A DNA stretch of 48,699 nt from Acrocarpospora phusangensis (GCF_016862995.1 NZ_BOOA01000061.1:1-48699), one strand, 5' to 3'. Numbered from the stretch's first letter, positions 1 through 8,735 are shown. Notes: a model not told the origin generated them from the sequence alone. Program-made: numbers and translations.

Positions 1-189
1 GGGCGCGCCGTCGCCCTTGCAGGCGAACCAGCCCTGGTAGCCCACCGTGATCTTCCCGACCACGTCGCCGGGCGGGCTGGCGGCGTTGGCCGCGCTGGTC
101 AGCGCCGACAGCATCGTCGTGGACGACGCCGCGGCGAGAGCGGATCCGGTCACTGCGGAGGCCAGGAACCCCCGGCGGGAGACGGTCAC
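1..189 (-). CDS. Tat-exported protein, possibly GH71/GH99-like (5' part only)
   Basis: Only the first 63 codons are inside the window; the gene runs off the left edge. The product opens with a twin-arginine signal (SRRGFLAS, residues 4-11) and an Ala/Ser-rich hydrophobic stretch, so export through the Tat pathway is likely. The start of the mature part (GYQGWFACKGDGAP, residues 50-63) resembles the N-terminus of secreted GH71/GH99-like glycosidases. That family assignment is from memory on a short fragment and is tentative. The GTG start at 189 is chosen because AGGAG lies 6 nt upstream. It shares its strand with the sugar importer but is separated from it by 298 bp, so it probably has its own promoter. 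Confidence 0.6.
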   Translation of the reverse strand, partial: MTVSRRGFLASAVTGSALAAASSTTMLSALTSAANAASPPGDVVGKITVGYQGWFACKGDGAP

Positions 190-307
190 GTGCCACTCCT
201 TCAGGTCTGAGGGATCGTTCACGCGCCCGCCGGCGGGGTCTGGTTCGGCGAAAGACGTCGAGGCTTCATGCCGACGGGAACGCCGCCAGGGGACACGAAG
301 CGGAGCC

Positions 308-325
308 TGTTATCGCCGCGTAACA
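308..325. promoter_or_regulatory. TGTTA-N8-TAACA half-site pair upstream of the Tat-exported gene
   Basis: The 298-bp gap 190-487 holds no gene. It contains TGTTATCGC, identical over nine bases to a half of the operator at 4347-4360, followed by TAACA. Here the arms are 8 bp apart instead of 4. It could be a weak or diverged site for the same regulator, which would link the exported enzyme to the sugar importer. Confidence 0.3.
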
Positions 326-359
326 TCGGACCGCTGGCGTCATCTTGACAGGGTCCGAT
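325..359. other. Inverted repeat ATCGGACC-N19-GGTCCGAT
   Basis: A perfect 8-bp inverted repeat with a 19-bp spacer lies about 130 bp downstream of the permease stop codon. No U-tract follows on the minus strand. It could be a weak terminator for the importer operon or a regulatory site for the next gene. Confidence 0.25.
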
Positions 360-487
360 ATGCAAACGCAACACTCAAAAAATACGGAGGAAACTTCTAC
401 ACAAGGCACGCAAGAACTCGCGCACACTGGATCGCTCCAGGATCACCTCGCCAATTCATCGGATCTTTCGGGCGTTCTGAAGGTTCA

Positions 488-1672
488 TTACCGGGTCGCG
501 CGGCGCTTGGTCCAGACGTCGAAGGCGACCGCGGCGAGGAGGACGACGCCCTTGACGAGCATGACGCGCTCGCTGGGGGAGCCGATCAGGGACATGCCGT
601 TGTTGATCACGCCCATGATGAGGCCGCCGGTGATGGCGCCGACCACCTTGCCCACACCGCCCTGGACGGCCGCGCCGCCGATGAAGGCCGCCGCGATGGC
701 GTCGAGTTCGAAGGCGTTGCCCGCCGTGGGGCCCGCCTGGTTGAGGCGGCCCGCGAAGATCACGCCGGCGAGCGCGGCCAGCACGCCCATGTTGACGAAG
801 ATCCAGAAGACGACCTGCCTGACGTTGATGCCGGACAGCTGCGCCGCCTGCAGGTTGCCGCCGATGGCGTAGATCTGGCGGCCGAACACCGCGCGGGTGG
901 TGAGCAGCGAGTACGCCAGCACCAGCGCGGCCAGCAGGACCAGCACCCAGGGAAGGTTCTTGAAGCGGGCCAGCTGCACCACCACGACGATGATCACGGC
1001 GGCGGCGGTGAGCAGCTTGAGCAGGAAGACGGGGAGCGGGTCGACGCTCTGGCGGTAGCCGAGGCGGGCGGCGCGGGCGCGCCACTGCGTGGTCGCCATG
1101 CCGGCGATGACCAGCGCCCCGACGATCAGGCTGAAGACGTCGGCGCCGCCGAGCGGGCCGAGGCCCACGTTGCCGAGATAGCCGTCCGTGAAGCCGTTGG
1201 AGAGTGTGCGCACGGGGTCGGGGAAGGGGCCGATGCCCTGGTTGCCCAGCACGGTCAGGGTGAGGGCGCGGAACAGGAGCATGCCCGCGAGGGTGACGAT
1301 GAAGGCCGGGATGCCGTAGTAGGCGATCCAGTAGCCCTGCCAGGCGCCGATGAGGCCGCCCGCGATCAGGGTGATCACCAGGGCCAGCGGCCAGGGCAGG
1401 CCGTACTCGACCATCAGGACGGCGGCGATGGCGCCGGTGACGGCCACGACCGAGCCGACCGACAGGTCGATGTGGCCGGCGATGATGATCAGGATCATGC
1501 CGATGGACAGGATCAGGATGTAGCTGTTCTGGACGATGATGTTGCTGATGTTCTGCGGCTGCAGCAGGGCGCCGTCGGTCAGGATCGAGAAGAGCACGAC
1601 GATCAGCGCGAACGCGATGTAGATGCCGCTCTGGCGGATGTTCAGCGACCTGCCGAGCAGGGATGAGATCAT
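488..1672 (-). CDS. mmsB: Sugar ABC transporter permease (MmsB/XylH type)
   Basis: A 394-aa polytopic membrane protein of the branched-chain/sugar permease family. It would form the membrane channel of an importer for xylose or related monosaccharides. The sequence has the typical Ser/Gly-rich first helices, the loop motif [13 protein letters not shown] near residues 65-77, about ten hydrophobic segments, and a C-terminal [17 protein letters not shown] stretch characteristic of these permeases. Its ATG (1672) overlaps the TGA of the ATPase gene as ATGA, so the two are translationally coupled. It is the last gene of a three-gene operon. The family is clear; the exact sugar cannot be read from the sequence. 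Confidence 0.9.
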   Translation of the reverse strand: MISSLLGRSLNIRQSGIYIAFALIVVLFSILTDGALLQPQNISNIIVQNSYILILSIGMILIIIAGHIDLSVGSVVAVTGAIAAVLMVEYGLPWPLALVITLIAGGLIGAWQGYWIAYYGIPAFIVTLAGMLLFRALTLTVLGNQGIGPFPDPVRTLSNGFTDGYLGNVGLGPLGGADVFSLIVGALVIAGMATTQWRARAARLGYRQSVDPLPVFLLKLLTAAAVIIVVVVQLARFKNLPWVLVLLAALVLAYSLLTTRAVFGRQIYAIGGNLQAAQLSGINVRQVVFWIFVNMGVLAALAGVIFAGRLNQAGPTAGNAFELDAIAAAFIGGAAVQGGVGKVVGAITGGLIMGVINNGMSLIGSPSERVMLVKGVVLLAAVAFDVWTKRRATR

Positions 1673-3201
1673 CGGGGCTGTTCCTTGGTCATCAAGGCCA
1701 TGAGGCGTTCCTGGGTGGCGTCGGCGCGGGCGAGCTCGCCGGTGACGCGCCCGGCCGACAGGGTGTAGATGCGGTCACAGAGGCCAAGCAGCTCGGGCAG
1801 CTCGGAGGAGATGACCAGCACGGCCTTCCCGGAGTCGGCCAGCCGGTTGATGATCGAGTAGATCTCGTACTTGGCGCCGACGTCGATGCCGCGGGTGGGC
1901 TCGTCCAGGATCAGCACGTCGGCGTCGGTGAAGATCCACTTGGACAGCACGACCTTCTGCTGGTTGCCGCCGCTGAGCTTACCGGTGACGCTGAGCACGC
2001 TGGGCGCCTTGATGCCGAGCTCGGTGCGGAACCGGTCGGCGACGCGGTACTCCTCGTTGTCGTCGACCCAGCCGCGCCGGGCCAGCCGGCCCAGGTCGGC
2101 CGCCGAGATGTTCCGCTTGATGTCCTCGATCAGGTTGAGACCGTAGCGTTTGCGGTCCTCGGTGGCGTACGCGATGCCGTGCCGGATGGCGTCCCGGACG
2201 GTCCGGATCTCGACCTGGCGGCCGTCGCGGTAGATCCGGCCGGAGATGTCCGTGCCGTACGAGCGCCCGAAGACGCTCATGGCCAGCTCGGTACGGCCCG
2301 CGCCCATCAGCCCCGCCAGCCCCACGATCTCGCCGCGGCGCACCGACAGGCTGGCTCCGGAGACGACGGCGCGCCCCCGCTGGACCGGGCTGTGCACGGT
2401 CCAGTCCTCGATCCGCAGGGCCTCGGCGCCGATGTCCGGCTCGTGCGGCGGGAACCGGTGCTCCAGGTCCCGGCCGACCATGCCGGCGATGATGCGGTCC
2501 TCGGTGACCTGGTCCTCGGCCAGGTCGAGGGTCTCGATCAGCTCGCCGTCCCGGATGATGGTGATCGAGTCGGCGATGGAGGCGACCTCGTTCAGCTTGT
2601 GCGAGATGATCACGCAGGTGACGCCGTCCTCGCGCAGGCCGCGGAGCAGGTCCAGCAGGTGCGCCGAGTCCTCGTCGTTGAGCGCGGCCGTCGGCTCGTC
2701 CAGGATGAGCAGCCGGACCTCCTTGGCCAGGGCCTTGGCGATCTCGACCAGCTGCTGCTTGCCGACGCCGATGTCGGCCACCGTGGTGACCGGGCTCTCC
2801 GGCAGGCCGACCCGGTCCAGCAGCCGGCCCGCCTCGTGGTTGGTGCGGTTCCAGTCCACCAGGCCGCGCCTGGCCCGCTCGTTGCCGAGGAAGATGTTCT
2901 CGGCGATCGACAGCTGCGGGCAGAGCGCGAGCTCCTGGTGGATGATGACGATCCCGCGCCGCTCGCTGTCGCGGATGTCGGAGAACCGCACGGGCTCGCC
3001 GTCGAAGGTGATCTCGCCCTCGTACGACCCGTGCGGGTACACCCCCGACAGCACCTTCATCAGCGTCGACTTACCGGCGCCGTTCTCCCCGCAGATGGCG
3101 TGGATCTCACCCCGGCGCACCGACAGGTTTACGTCGTGCAGCGCCCGTACGCCGGGGAAGGTCTTCGTGATGGCGCGCATGCGCAGGATGTCATCGCTCA
3201 T
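1669..3201 (-). CDS. mmsA: Sugar ABC transporter ATP-binding protein (MmsA type, two ATPase domains)
   Basis: A 510-aa cytoplasmic ATPase with two fused ABC domains, as usual for monosaccharide importers (XylG/MglA/AraG). The first domain has Walker [10 protein letters not shown] (residues 38-46), a [14 protein letters not shown] signature and Walker [12 protein letters not shown]. The second has the degenerate Walker [11 protein letters not shown], signature [14 protein letters not shown] and [14 protein letters not shown]. The length is normal. The ATG at 3201 overlaps the binding-protein stop by 4 bp (ATGA), so the three importer genes form one coupled operon in the order binding protein, ATPase, permease. 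Confidence 0.93.
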   Translation of the reverse strand: MSDDILRMRAITKTFPGVRALHDVNLSVRRGEIHAICGENGAGKSTLMKVLSGVYPHGSYEGEITFDGEPVRFSDIRDSERRGIVIIHQELALCPQLSIAENIFLGNERARRGLVDWNRTNHEAGRLLDRVGLPESPVTTVADIGVGKQQLVEIAKALAKEVRLLILDEPTAALNDEDSAHLLDLLRGLREDGVTCVIISHKLNEVASIADSITIIRDGELIETLDLAEDQVTEDRIIAGMVGRDLEHRFPPHEPDIGAEALRIEDWTVHSPVQRGRAVVSGASLSVRRGEIVGLAGLMGAGRTELAMSVFGRSYGTDISGRIYRDGRQVEIRTVRDAIRHGIAYATEDRKRYGLNLIEDIKRNISAADLGRLARRGWVDDNEEYRVADRFRTELGIKAPSVLSVTGKLSGGNQQKVVLSKWIFTDADVLILDEPTRGIDVGAKYEIYSIINRLADSGKAVLVISSELPELLGLCDRIYTLSAGRVTGELARADATQERLMALMTKEQPR

Positions 3202-4337
3202 CCGAGCTGGGACTCCTGGTAGTAGCCGGTGTCGACCAGCGCCTGCTTGTAGTTGCTCTTGTCCACGATGATGGGCTCAAGCAGGAACGAGGGCACGACC
3301 TTGTTGCCGTTCTCGTAGTCCGTGGTGTTGTTCACCTCGGGCTTGCCGCCCTTGAGCAGGGCGTCGGTCATCTTCACGGTGACGTCGGCGAGCTGCCGGG
3401 TGTCCTTGTAGATGGTCGAGTACTGCTCGTCCCCGATGATCGACTTGACCGAGGCCAGCTCGGCGTCCTGCCCCGTCACGATCGGGTACGGCTGGTCCGA
3501 GGTCCCGTAGCCGTTGCTCTTCAGCGCCGACAGGATGCCGATCGACAGGCCGTCGTACGGCGAGAGCACGCCGTCCACCTGGTCGCCGCCGCTGTAGGTC
3601 TTGGTGAGGATGTCCTCCATGCGCTTCTGCGCCGTGGCCGGGTCCCAGCGCAGGATGGCGACGGTCTTGAAGTCGGTCTGGCCGCTCTTCACGACCAGCT
3701 TGCCGCTGTCGATGTGCGGCTTGAGGATGGACATCGCGCCGTTGAAGAAGAACGTGGCGTTGTTGTCGTCGGGAGAACCGGCGAACAGTTCGACGTTGAA
3801 CGGGCCCTTCGCGTCGCCTTCCGAGCCGTCGGCGTTGAGCACCTTCAGGCCGGTCAGCAGCGAGGTGGCCTGCTGCACGCCCACCTTGAAGTTGTCGAAG
3901 GTGGCGTAGTAGTCCACGTTCGGGCTGTTGCGGATCAGCCGGTCGTAGGCGATGACGGGGATCTTCTTGTCCGCCGCCTGCTGCAGCTGGGTGGTGATGG
4001 CGGTGCCGTCGATCGAGGCGATGATGAGCAGCTTGGCGCCCTTGGTGATCTGGTTCTCGATCTGGTTGACCTGCGTGGGAATGTCGTTCTCCGCGTACTG
4101 CAGGTCTACCTGGTAGCCCAGCTTCTCGAGCCCGGCTTTGACGTTGTCGCCGTCGCTGATCCAGCGCTCGGAGGACTTGGTGGGCATGGTCACGCCCACC
4201 AGCGCGCCCGCGTTGCCGGCGGACGCGGCGGCCGAGGCCTCCTGGTCGACGGTCTTCTCGCTGGAGCCGCAGGCGACGAGCCCGAAGGCCAGTACGGCGA
4301 TCGCGGCGATTCTGGTCAGTGGGGAGGGGTCCATCAT
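3198..4337 (-). CDS. chvE: Sugar-binding lipoprotein (ChvE/XylF-like)
   Basis: A 379-aa extracytoplasmic solute-binding lipoprotein that delivers monosaccharides to the MmsAB importer. The signal peptide ends in lipobox LVAC with Cys23. The mature part has the periplasmic-binding-protein fold signatures of the ChvE family ([38 protein letters not shown]). I chose ATG 4337; ATG 4334 is equally possible. A longer frame opens at 4373, but it would translate the promoter and operator. No good ribosome-binding site precedes 4337. With a -10 near 4352-4347 the transcript would begin within a few bases of the ATG, which suggests leaderless translation. Confidence 0.9.
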   Translation of the reverse strand: MMDPSPLTRIAAIAVLAFGLVACGSSEKTVDQEASAAASAGNAGALVGVTMPTKSSERWISDGDNVKAGLEKLGYQVDLQYAENDIPTQVNQIENQITKGAKLLIIASIDGTAITTQLQQAADKKIPVIAYDRLIRNSPNVDYYATFDNFKVGVQQATSLLTGLKVLNADGSEGDAKGPFNVELFAGSPDDNNATFFFNGAMSILKPHIDSGKLVVKSGQTDFKTVAILRWDPATAQKRMEDILTKTYSGGDQVDGVLSPYDGLSIGILSALKSNGYGTSDQPYPIVTGQDAELASVKSIIGDEQYSTIYKDTRQLADVTVKMTDALLKGGKPEVNNTTDYENGNKVVPSFLLEPIIVDKSNYKQALVDTGYYQESQLG

Positions 4338-4346
4338 GGGGAAGAC

Positions 4347-4373
4347 TGTTATCGCTAACATTGACAATGTCAA
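4347..4373 (-). promoter_or_regulatory. Promoter of the sugar importer with LacI-type operator
   Basis: On the minus strand, TTGACA (4373-4368) is followed after 15-16 bp by ATAACA/TAACAG as the -10. The -10 sits inside TGTTA-N4-TAACA (4347-4360), a LacI-family type of palindrome. Two overlapping perfect palindromes, TTGACA-A-TGTCAA (4361-4373) and ACATTG-A-CAATGT (4358-4370), cover the -35 and spacer. A repressor bound here would block both promoter boxes. No LacI gene lies within the window, so the regulator is encoded elsewhere. Confidence 0.6.
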
Positions 4374-4478
4374 TTACATGCCGGTAACAGTAGGGAAACA
4401 CCGAGTTGACCTGGGCCTTTGGTCGGATCGGCAGGCCGTCGTGCCTGCGGTTGCGCTCTCATCCCCGCCCGGGGAAGG

Positions 4479-4928
4479 CTAGGGTGTCTCGCAGAGACGC
4501 TCCAGCACGGGCACCGCGTCCATCAGGGCGCGCAGCTCCTCGGCGGAGAGGCGCTCCAGGTGGCCGGAGAGCCAGACCTCGCGGCTGCGCAGGATCCGGG
4601 CGCGCTCCAGCATCCCGGCGTTGGTCAGCCGGATGCGGGTGGCGCGGCGGTCGGCGGAGTCCTGCTCGCGGGAGATGAGGCCGAGTTCGAACAGGCGGTT
4701 GAGCGAGCGGGTCACCGACGGCGGGCTGACGCCCTCGCTCGCGGCCAGGTCGCCGGCCGTGGTCGGCTGGTTCCTGGCCACGTTGAGGAGCAGGGAGATC
4801 AGCGCGTAGGAGAGGCCGTCGTCGTTCTGCTGCCTGAGCACCCGGCCGAGGCGTCCGAGCGCCATCCGCAGCCGGGTCAGCTCCTCGTGGCTGATCCGCA
4901 CGTCGCCCGGGGATGCCGCTGTCGTCAT
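4479..4928 (-). CDS. MarR-family transcriptional regulator
   Basis: A 149-aa winged-helix regulator. Residues ~50-100 form the wHTH (TTAGDLAASEGVSPPSVTRS, then a wing with DSADRRATRIRLT carrying the conserved D..RR). Flanking helices would form the dimer interface. The ATG at 4928 is preceded by GGGAG about 7 nt upstream. A longer frame to 5021 would run through the probable promoter and adds no conserved sequence. It sits divergent to the DUF4916 gene and upstream of the sugar operon, which has its own promoter. The target and ligand cannot be told from the sequence. Confidence 0.85.
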   Translation of the reverse strand: MTTAASPGDVRISHEELTRLRMALGRLGRVLRQQNDDGLSYALISLLLNVARNQPTTAGDLAASEGVSPPSVTRSLNRLFELGLISREQDSADRRATRIRLTNAGMLERARILRSREVWLSGHLERLSAEELRALMDAVPVLERLCETP

Positions 4929-4958
4929 TCCGCTCCCGGTGGTGGAGGGATTGCGTCT

Positions 4959-4973
4959 GTTAATAATCGTAAC
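4959..4973. promoter_or_regulatory. GTTA-N7-TAAC palindrome, candidate MarR operator
   Basis: GTTAATAATCGTAAC lies 31 bp upstream of the MarR start in the MarR/DUF4916 divergent region. It is AT-rich in a GC-rich context and has the size of a MarR dimer site. Autoregulation through it is an inference. Confidence 0.35.
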
Positions 4974-5074
4974 CTGAATCCCGCCATATGGATGATTCCG
5001 AAATAGCATCGCGAATTGCATTGGCGGTCGCGGTTAATTAGAAGAGAGAACTGAGTGTCCTCTTCTCGGGTGTC

Positions 5075-5126
5075 CTTCCCGGGCGCGAACCGGCGCTCCG
5101 GCCACTAGACCGGCCTGCCCGGGAAG
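5075..5126. repeat. 10-bp perfect inverted repeat between MarR and DUF4916 genes
   Basis: CTTCCCGGGC (5075-5084) and GCCCGGGAAG (5117-5126) are perfectly complementary over 10 bp. The 32-bp interval is rich in nested CCGG elements. The structure ends 12 bp before the DUF4916 start. It could be a regulator-binding pair, since each arm is itself centred on CCCGGG, or a structured leader or small RNA. It is not a tRNA as far as I can fold it. Confidence 0.4.
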
Positions 5127-5138
5127 TACGATCGGTCA

Positions 5139-5675
5139 ATGGCCGAAATGACCGAAACCGCACATGGCTGGCTCGCTCCGGAGGAGCTGGAGTCCATCCG
5201 GAGCCGCATGCCGATCCTGTACGTCGACGCCGTGCCCGTCCGGGTCGACGAGTCCGGCGCGGTCACCCACGTGGGCCTGCTGCTCCGCATCGGCGCGGAC
5301 GGGACGGTCAGCCGCGCCCTGGTCTCGGGCCGGGTGCTCTACCACGAGCGGATCAGGGACGCGCTCCTGCGCCACCTGGAGAAGGACCTCGGCCCGGTGG
5401 CGCTGCCCAGGATCCCGGCCTCGCCGCAGCCGTTCACGGTGGCGGAGTACTTCCCCACCCAGGACGTCACGCCGTACCACGACCCGCGTCAGCACGCGGT
5501 CTCGCTGGCCTACATCGTGCCGGTGGCGGGCGACTGCCGTCCCCGGCAGGACGCCCTCGACCTGGAGTGGTTCACCCCCGGCGAGGCCGCCTCGCCGATC
5601 GTGCAGCAGGAGATGACGGGCGGCCAGGGTGTGCTCCTGAAGCAGGCGCTGGCGTACGTGGGGCGCCTTTCCTGA
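5139..5675 (+). CDS. NUDIX-like DUF4916 family protein
   Basis: A 178-aa cytoplasmic protein that I recognise as the actinobacterial DUF4916 group, Nudix-fold relatives annotated as NUDIX hydrolase family. It starts WLAPEELESIRSRMPILYVD and carries the family stretches VGLLLRIGADGTVSRALVSG and LAYIVPVAGDC. No canonical Nudix box (GX5EX7REUXEEXGU) is visible, so hydrolase activity is uncertain. ATG 5139 and in-frame ATG 5148 are both possible, and the nearest Shine-Dalgarno-like sequence (GGGAAG) is 12 nt upstream of 5139. It is followed 3 bp later by the convergent ynfA gene. Confidence 0.75.
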   Translation: MAEMTETAHGWLAPEELESIRSRMPILYVDAVPVRVDESGAVTHVGLLLRIGADGTVSRALVSGRVLYHERIRDALLRHLEKDLGPVALPRIPASPQPFTVAEYFPTQDVTPYHDPRQHAVSLAYIVPVAGDCRPRQDALDLEWFTPGEAASPIVQQEMTGGQGVLLKQALAYVGRLS

Positions 5676-5678
5676 GGG

Positions 5679-6011
5679 TCAGCCGCGTGGCGCGTACATG
5701 ATGACGGCCACGCCCGCCAGGCAGAGGGCCGCGCCGACGAGGTCCCAGCGGTCGGGGCGGAAGCCGTCCAGGACGACGCCCCAGATGAGGGAGCCGGCCA
5801 CGAACACGCCGCCGTAGGCGGCCAGGACGCGGCCGAAGTGGGCGTCCGGCTGGAAGGTCGCCACGAAGCCGTAGGCGGCCAGGGCCATGACTCCGGCCAC
5901 GATCCAGGCCAGGCCGCGCTGCTCCCGCCAGCCCTGCCAGACCAGCCAGGCGCCGCCGATCTCGGCGAGGGCGGCGAGGGCGAACAGGAGCAGCGAGCGC
6001 AGGACCGTCAT
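5679..6011 (-). CDS. YnfA family (UPF0060) small membrane protein
   Basis: A 110-aa inner-membrane protein with four predicted helices and the YnfA signatures [12 protein letters not shown] (residues 14-25), [15 protein letters not shown] and [17 protein letters not shown] at the C-terminus. YnfA proteins resemble SMR-type efflux transporters, but their substrate is not settled. It lies 16 bp downstream of the second nucleotidyltransferase gene on the same strand and may be the last gene of that operon. Confidence 0.88.
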   Translation of the reverse strand: MTVLRSLLLFALAALAEIGGAWLVWQGWREQRGLAWIVAGVMALAAYGFVATFQPDAHFGRVLAAYGGVFVAGSLIWGVVLDGFRPDRWDLVGAALCLAGVAVIMYAPRG

Positions 6012-6027
6012 GACGGGTATTCCAGCA

Positions 6028-6777
6028 CTAGCCGAGGCGGGCCCGGAGCACCAGGTCGTGCAGCGCGTCCTCGGCCGTGGCCGCGGGCGGCAGCGGCGAG
6101 TCGTCCCTGGCCTGCTCCAGCACCGCGGTCAGCCGGGTGACGTCCGCGGCCAGCACGTCCGCGGCGGGCGCGCCGCCGGGCAGGCCGCCGTGCTCGGCCG
6201 TCCGCTTGGCCGCCACCAGATCCCGCAGGTACGCCGGCCCGCCCCCGTACAGGCGGGTCAGATCGGCGACGACCTCCCCGGTCCTGACCAGGTGGATGCC
6301 CGTCAGCAGCACCCGGAAGGTGTACAGCAGCGGCTTGAGCCGCCGCTCCTTCTCGAACAGCCGCCACTGCGTACGGGCGAAGCCCAGGTAGTGGTAGGCG
6401 TGGAACCGCGTCAGGCAGCCCGGTACGAGCGACACCAGCTCCCGGTGCAGCGGCGAGCTGGCCACCACCAGCGGCGAGAGCAGCTGCTCCAGCACGTAGC
6501 CGTTGCGGTTCAGCAGCAGCCCGCAGAACTTGGCCAGGTCGTGCGTGACCAGGTCCACCTCGACGCCGCCCCGGTGCCACGTCCTGGTGACGGTCTCCTC
6601 GCCCTGCCGCAGCCCGGCGATCTCGGTCAGCGGCAGCTGGTGCACCCCCCGCAGGTCCACGTCGGAGTCGACGGAGGGGAACCCGTACAGGTGGGCGCCG
6701 CTCACCGTGGCGAAGACGAGGGGGTACGGCTGCTCGGCCGGGATCGAGGCCAGCCAGTCCGGCAGGGTAGCGGTCAC
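6028..6777 (-). CDS. Nucleotidyltransferase-domain protein (YcgL/COG3541-like), second copy
   Basis: A 249-aa protein with an N-terminal polymerase-beta-like nucleotidyltransferase signature: SGAHLYGF (residues 26-33), then DSDVDLRG (37-44), whose Asp39/Asp41 pair would bind the metals. A third acidic element, VEVDLV, follows near residue 74. The helical remainder ([25 protein letters not shown]) is typical of the COG3541 group, whose substrates are largely unknown. GTG 6777 overlaps the TGA of the first copy (GTGA), so the paralogues are translationally coupled and may form a heteromer. Confidence 0.8.
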   Translation of the reverse strand: MTATLPDWLASIPAEQPYPLVFATVSGAHLYGFPSVDSDVDLRGVHQLPLTEIAGLRQGEETVTRTWHRGGVEVDLVTHDLAKFCGLLLNRNGYVLEQLLSPLVVASSPLHRELVSLVPGCLTRFHAYHYLGFARTQWRLFEKERRLKPLLYTFRVLLTGIHLVRTGEVVADLTRLYGGGPAYLRDLVAAKRTAEHGGLPGGAPAADVLAADVTRLTAVLEQARDDSPLPPAATAEDALHDLVLRARLG

Positions 6778-7439
6778 GACATCGACTTTCGTACGGCCAC
6801 CAGGAAATCCTCCACGGCGGCGCGGTCAGGATTCTCGGGCAGCGCGCACGGGGACGCGCCGAGGCCGGCGGTCAGGTCGTCGCGCCAGGCGGCCACCTCG
6901 GCCCAGGAGAGCTCCCCGCGCCGGACGGCCAGCAGCCGGTCGCGGTGGGCGCCGACCTGGACCAGGGGCTCGCCGTGCAGGACCAGGTGGCGGCCGGAGA
7001 GCAGCAGGCGGATCATGTGCATGGCCTGCTTCCACTTCGGCGACTCCGGATTGAGCCGTTTGAACTGGGCGGCCGCGTACTCCAGGAAGGACTGCCTGAC
7101 CCGCTGGGAGAGGAACGCGCGCCGCAGCGCCACCAGCTCGGTCCCGACCGGGGTGATCTTCTCCACGATCGGGGACCACAGGCATTCGAGCACGGTGGGG
7201 TTGCCGGCCAGGGCGAGCGTGACGAAGCGTTCCAGCTCCCAGGAGAACTGCTCGGGCAGCGGCCCCTCCAGGTGCGCCGGCGGCTTGTCCAGCCGCCAGA
7301 ACAGCGGCGTGGGCGCCGCGTAGACGCCCCGCCGGTCGGTGTCGGAGCCGGAGGTCTCCAGCCCGTACGCCCGGGACCCGGTCACGACCGAGAGCACGGT
7401 GTGGTCGGTGATCAGATCCATAGCGGACAACCATGCCAT
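6774..7439 (-). CDS. Nucleotidyltransferase-domain protein (YcgL/COG3541-like), first copy
   Basis: A 221-aa paralogue of the next gene. Its nucleotidyltransferase core is TGSRAYGLETSGSDTDRRGV (residues 20-39) with the metal-binding pair Asp33/Asp35. The helical part contains NPTVLECLWSPIV and KWKQAMHMIRLLLSGRHLV, the counterparts of blocks in its partner. The ATG at 7439 shares one base with the upstream TAA stop (TAATG), typical of translational coupling. Met7 (7421) is an alternative start. The two copies are clearly diverged, so this is an old duplication. Confidence 0.8.
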   Translation of the reverse strand: MAWLSAMDLITDHTVLSVVTGSRAYGLETSGSDTDRRGVYAAPTPLFWRLDKPPAHLEGPLPEQFSWELERFVTLALAGNPTVLECLWSPIVEKITPVGTELVALRRAFLSQRVRQSFLEYAAAQFKRLNPESPKWKQAMHMIRLLLSGRHLVLHGEPLVQVGAHRDRLLAVRRGELSWAEVAAWRDDLTAGLGASPCALPENPDRAAVEDFLVAVRKSMS

Positions 7440-8290
7440 TACAGGGCGGTTGACCGCATCCCCGTTCTCAGGAACTCCAGGATCGGCCCGTTCTGCGAGG
7501 GCACCAGATGCCCGGCCTCGGGCAGCAGGCGCACGGTCGCGTCCGGAGCCGCGGTCTCCAGCCTGGCCTTGGTGGCGGCGGAGTCGAGCATCGCGTCCCG
7601 GCCGCCGACCACGGCCAGCACCGGCATGGTCAGGCGGCCCAGCTCCTCGTCGGTGAAGAGCGGGATGCGCTCCCGGCGGGGACGGAAGTGCCGGTGGATG
7701 AGCAGGACGTAGTCGGCGAACGCCGCGTCCCCCGGGTCCTCGGTCACCCCCAGGATCAGATGCATGGCGGCCCGCCCGCGGCCGAGCAGCTGGAGCAGCA
7801 GCGCGCCCAGCAGCACGAGCACCTTCTGGCGGCCGACCCCCGCCGGGCAGACCAGGGCCAGCCGCTCCACCCGGTCCGGCCGCCGGACGGCGTAGTCGAG
7901 GGCGAGCCAGCCGCCGAGGGACATGCCGACGATGGACGCGCTCGCGACCCCGAGCCCGGCCAGCACCTCGTCCAGCCAGCGCGCGTACGCCTCGGAGCCC
8001 AGTTCGGGACGGGACCGCGCGCTCAGGCCCGGCTCGCCGATCATGTCGATCGCGTAGAGCCGGAAGTCGCGCGACCAGGTCTCCACGTCGTAGCGCCACA
8101 TCGCGGCGTTGGACGCGGAGCCGTGCAGCAGGAGCACGGGCGGCGCGTCCGCGGGCCCGCAGGCCAGCACGAACGTGTCGCCCGCGCCGGTCGGCACGGT
8201 GATCTGCTCGCTCGGCACCGGCCAGTCCGCCAGGTACTCCCGGTACCGCCGCTCGATCTGCCGGGCGCCCGCCTCGGATTTGTAGATCAT
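7439..8290 (-). CDS. Alpha/beta-fold hydrolase
   Basis: A 283-aa alpha/beta hydrolase. It has the oxyanion-hole region LLLHGSASN (residues 53-61), nucleophile elbow GMSLGG with Ser124, acid Asp232 in GGRDAML and His261 in AGHLVPS: a complete triad in standard order. The substrate is unknown. The segment VLVLLGALLLQLLGRGRAAM between residues 157 and 176 is unusually hydrophobic for a lid and might contact membrane lipids. The start overlaps the HTH gene stop (ATGA), and its stop overlaps the next gene start. Confidence 0.85.
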   Translation of the reverse strand: MIYKSEAGARQIERRYREYLADWPVPSEQITVPTGAGDTFVLACGPADAPPVLLLHGSASNAAMWRYDVETWSRDFRLYAIDMIGEPGLSARSRPELGSEAYARWLDEVLAGLGVASASIVGMSLGGWLALDYAVRRPDRVERLALVCPAGVGRQKVLVLLGALLLQLLGRGRAAMHLILGVTEDPGDAAFADYVLLIHRHFRPRRERIPLFTDEELGRLTMPVLAVVGGRDAMLDSAATKARLETAAPDATVRLLPEAGHLVPSQNGPILEFLRTGMRSTAL

Positions 8291-8727
8291 GTCAGCTCCT
8301 TCGCCAGGGTGGCGATGATGCGCAGCAGTTCGGCCGAGTCCTCCAGGCCGCCCAGGATGACGATCCGCAGGGCGGCCCGCTCCTCGTCGTAGATCGACTC
8401 GATCCGCAGCGGCACGCCGTCCCTGGGCCCGCTCCCGCCCAGGGCGGTCAGCGTCACGGTCAGCCGGTCCACCGCGGCGCGGCCGATCGCGTCGATCCGC
8501 ACCACCGTGGACACCTCGGCGTGCCGGTGCCGCCGGGCGGTCTCCCGCGCGGGCGGCTCCACCGGCCTGCCGGTGAACGCCTCCAGGTCCTCGCGGGCGA
8601 TCCGGTACTGCTTGCCGATCCGCACCGCCTTGAGCTTCCCGTCCCTGACGTAGCCCCGGACGGTCTTGACGTGCAGCCCGAGCAGGTCCGCGACCTGCTC
8701 CACCGAGTACGGCGCTTGCTCCATCAT
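8287..8727 (-). CDS. Excisionase/BldC-like HTH DNA-binding protein with extra C-terminal domain
   Basis: A 146-aa protein. Residues ~7-55 are a MerR-like/excisionase HTH (YSVEQVADLLGLHVKTVRGY, then DGKLKAVRIGKQYRIAREDL). Residues ~70-146 form a second domain of alternating strands and helices (VDRLTVTLTAL, LRIVILGG, ELLRIIATLAKEL) that I do not recognise. It may be a ligand or oligomerisation domain. No phage genes are nearby, so it is more likely a transcription factor than a recombination factor. It heads a five-gene overlapping operon. An AAGGA site precedes the first of two adjacent ATGs (8727, 8724). Confidence 0.8.
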   Translation of the reverse strand: MMEQAPYSVEQVADLLGLHVKTVRGYVRDGKLKAVRIGKQYRIAREDLEAFTGRPVEPPARETARRHRHAEVSTVVRIDAIGRAAVDRLTVTLTALGGSGPRDGVPLRIESIYDEERAALRIVILGGLEDSAELLRIIATLAKELT

Positions 8728-8735
8728 GCCTTGTC

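Noticed and set aside
47-1666. A 539-codon plus-strand frame over the permease
   Set aside because: Antisense of mmsB; Asp/Gln/His-rich low-complexity translation without homology.
4338-4373. Extended N-terminus of the sugar-binding protein from 4373
   Set aside because: It would translate the promoter and operator. The lipoprotein signal begins properly at 4337.
5044-5138. tRNA-like look of the minus strand (CTAGTGGCCGGAGCGCC, GGTTCG)
   Set aside because: No 7-bp acceptor stem or anticodon arm can be formed. The dominant structure is the 10-bp hairpin.
8287-8727. Excisionase as a sign of a prophage or integrative element
   Set aside because: No integrase, att-like repeats, tRNA or phage genes are nearby; the HTH family also includes ordinary regulators such as BldC.
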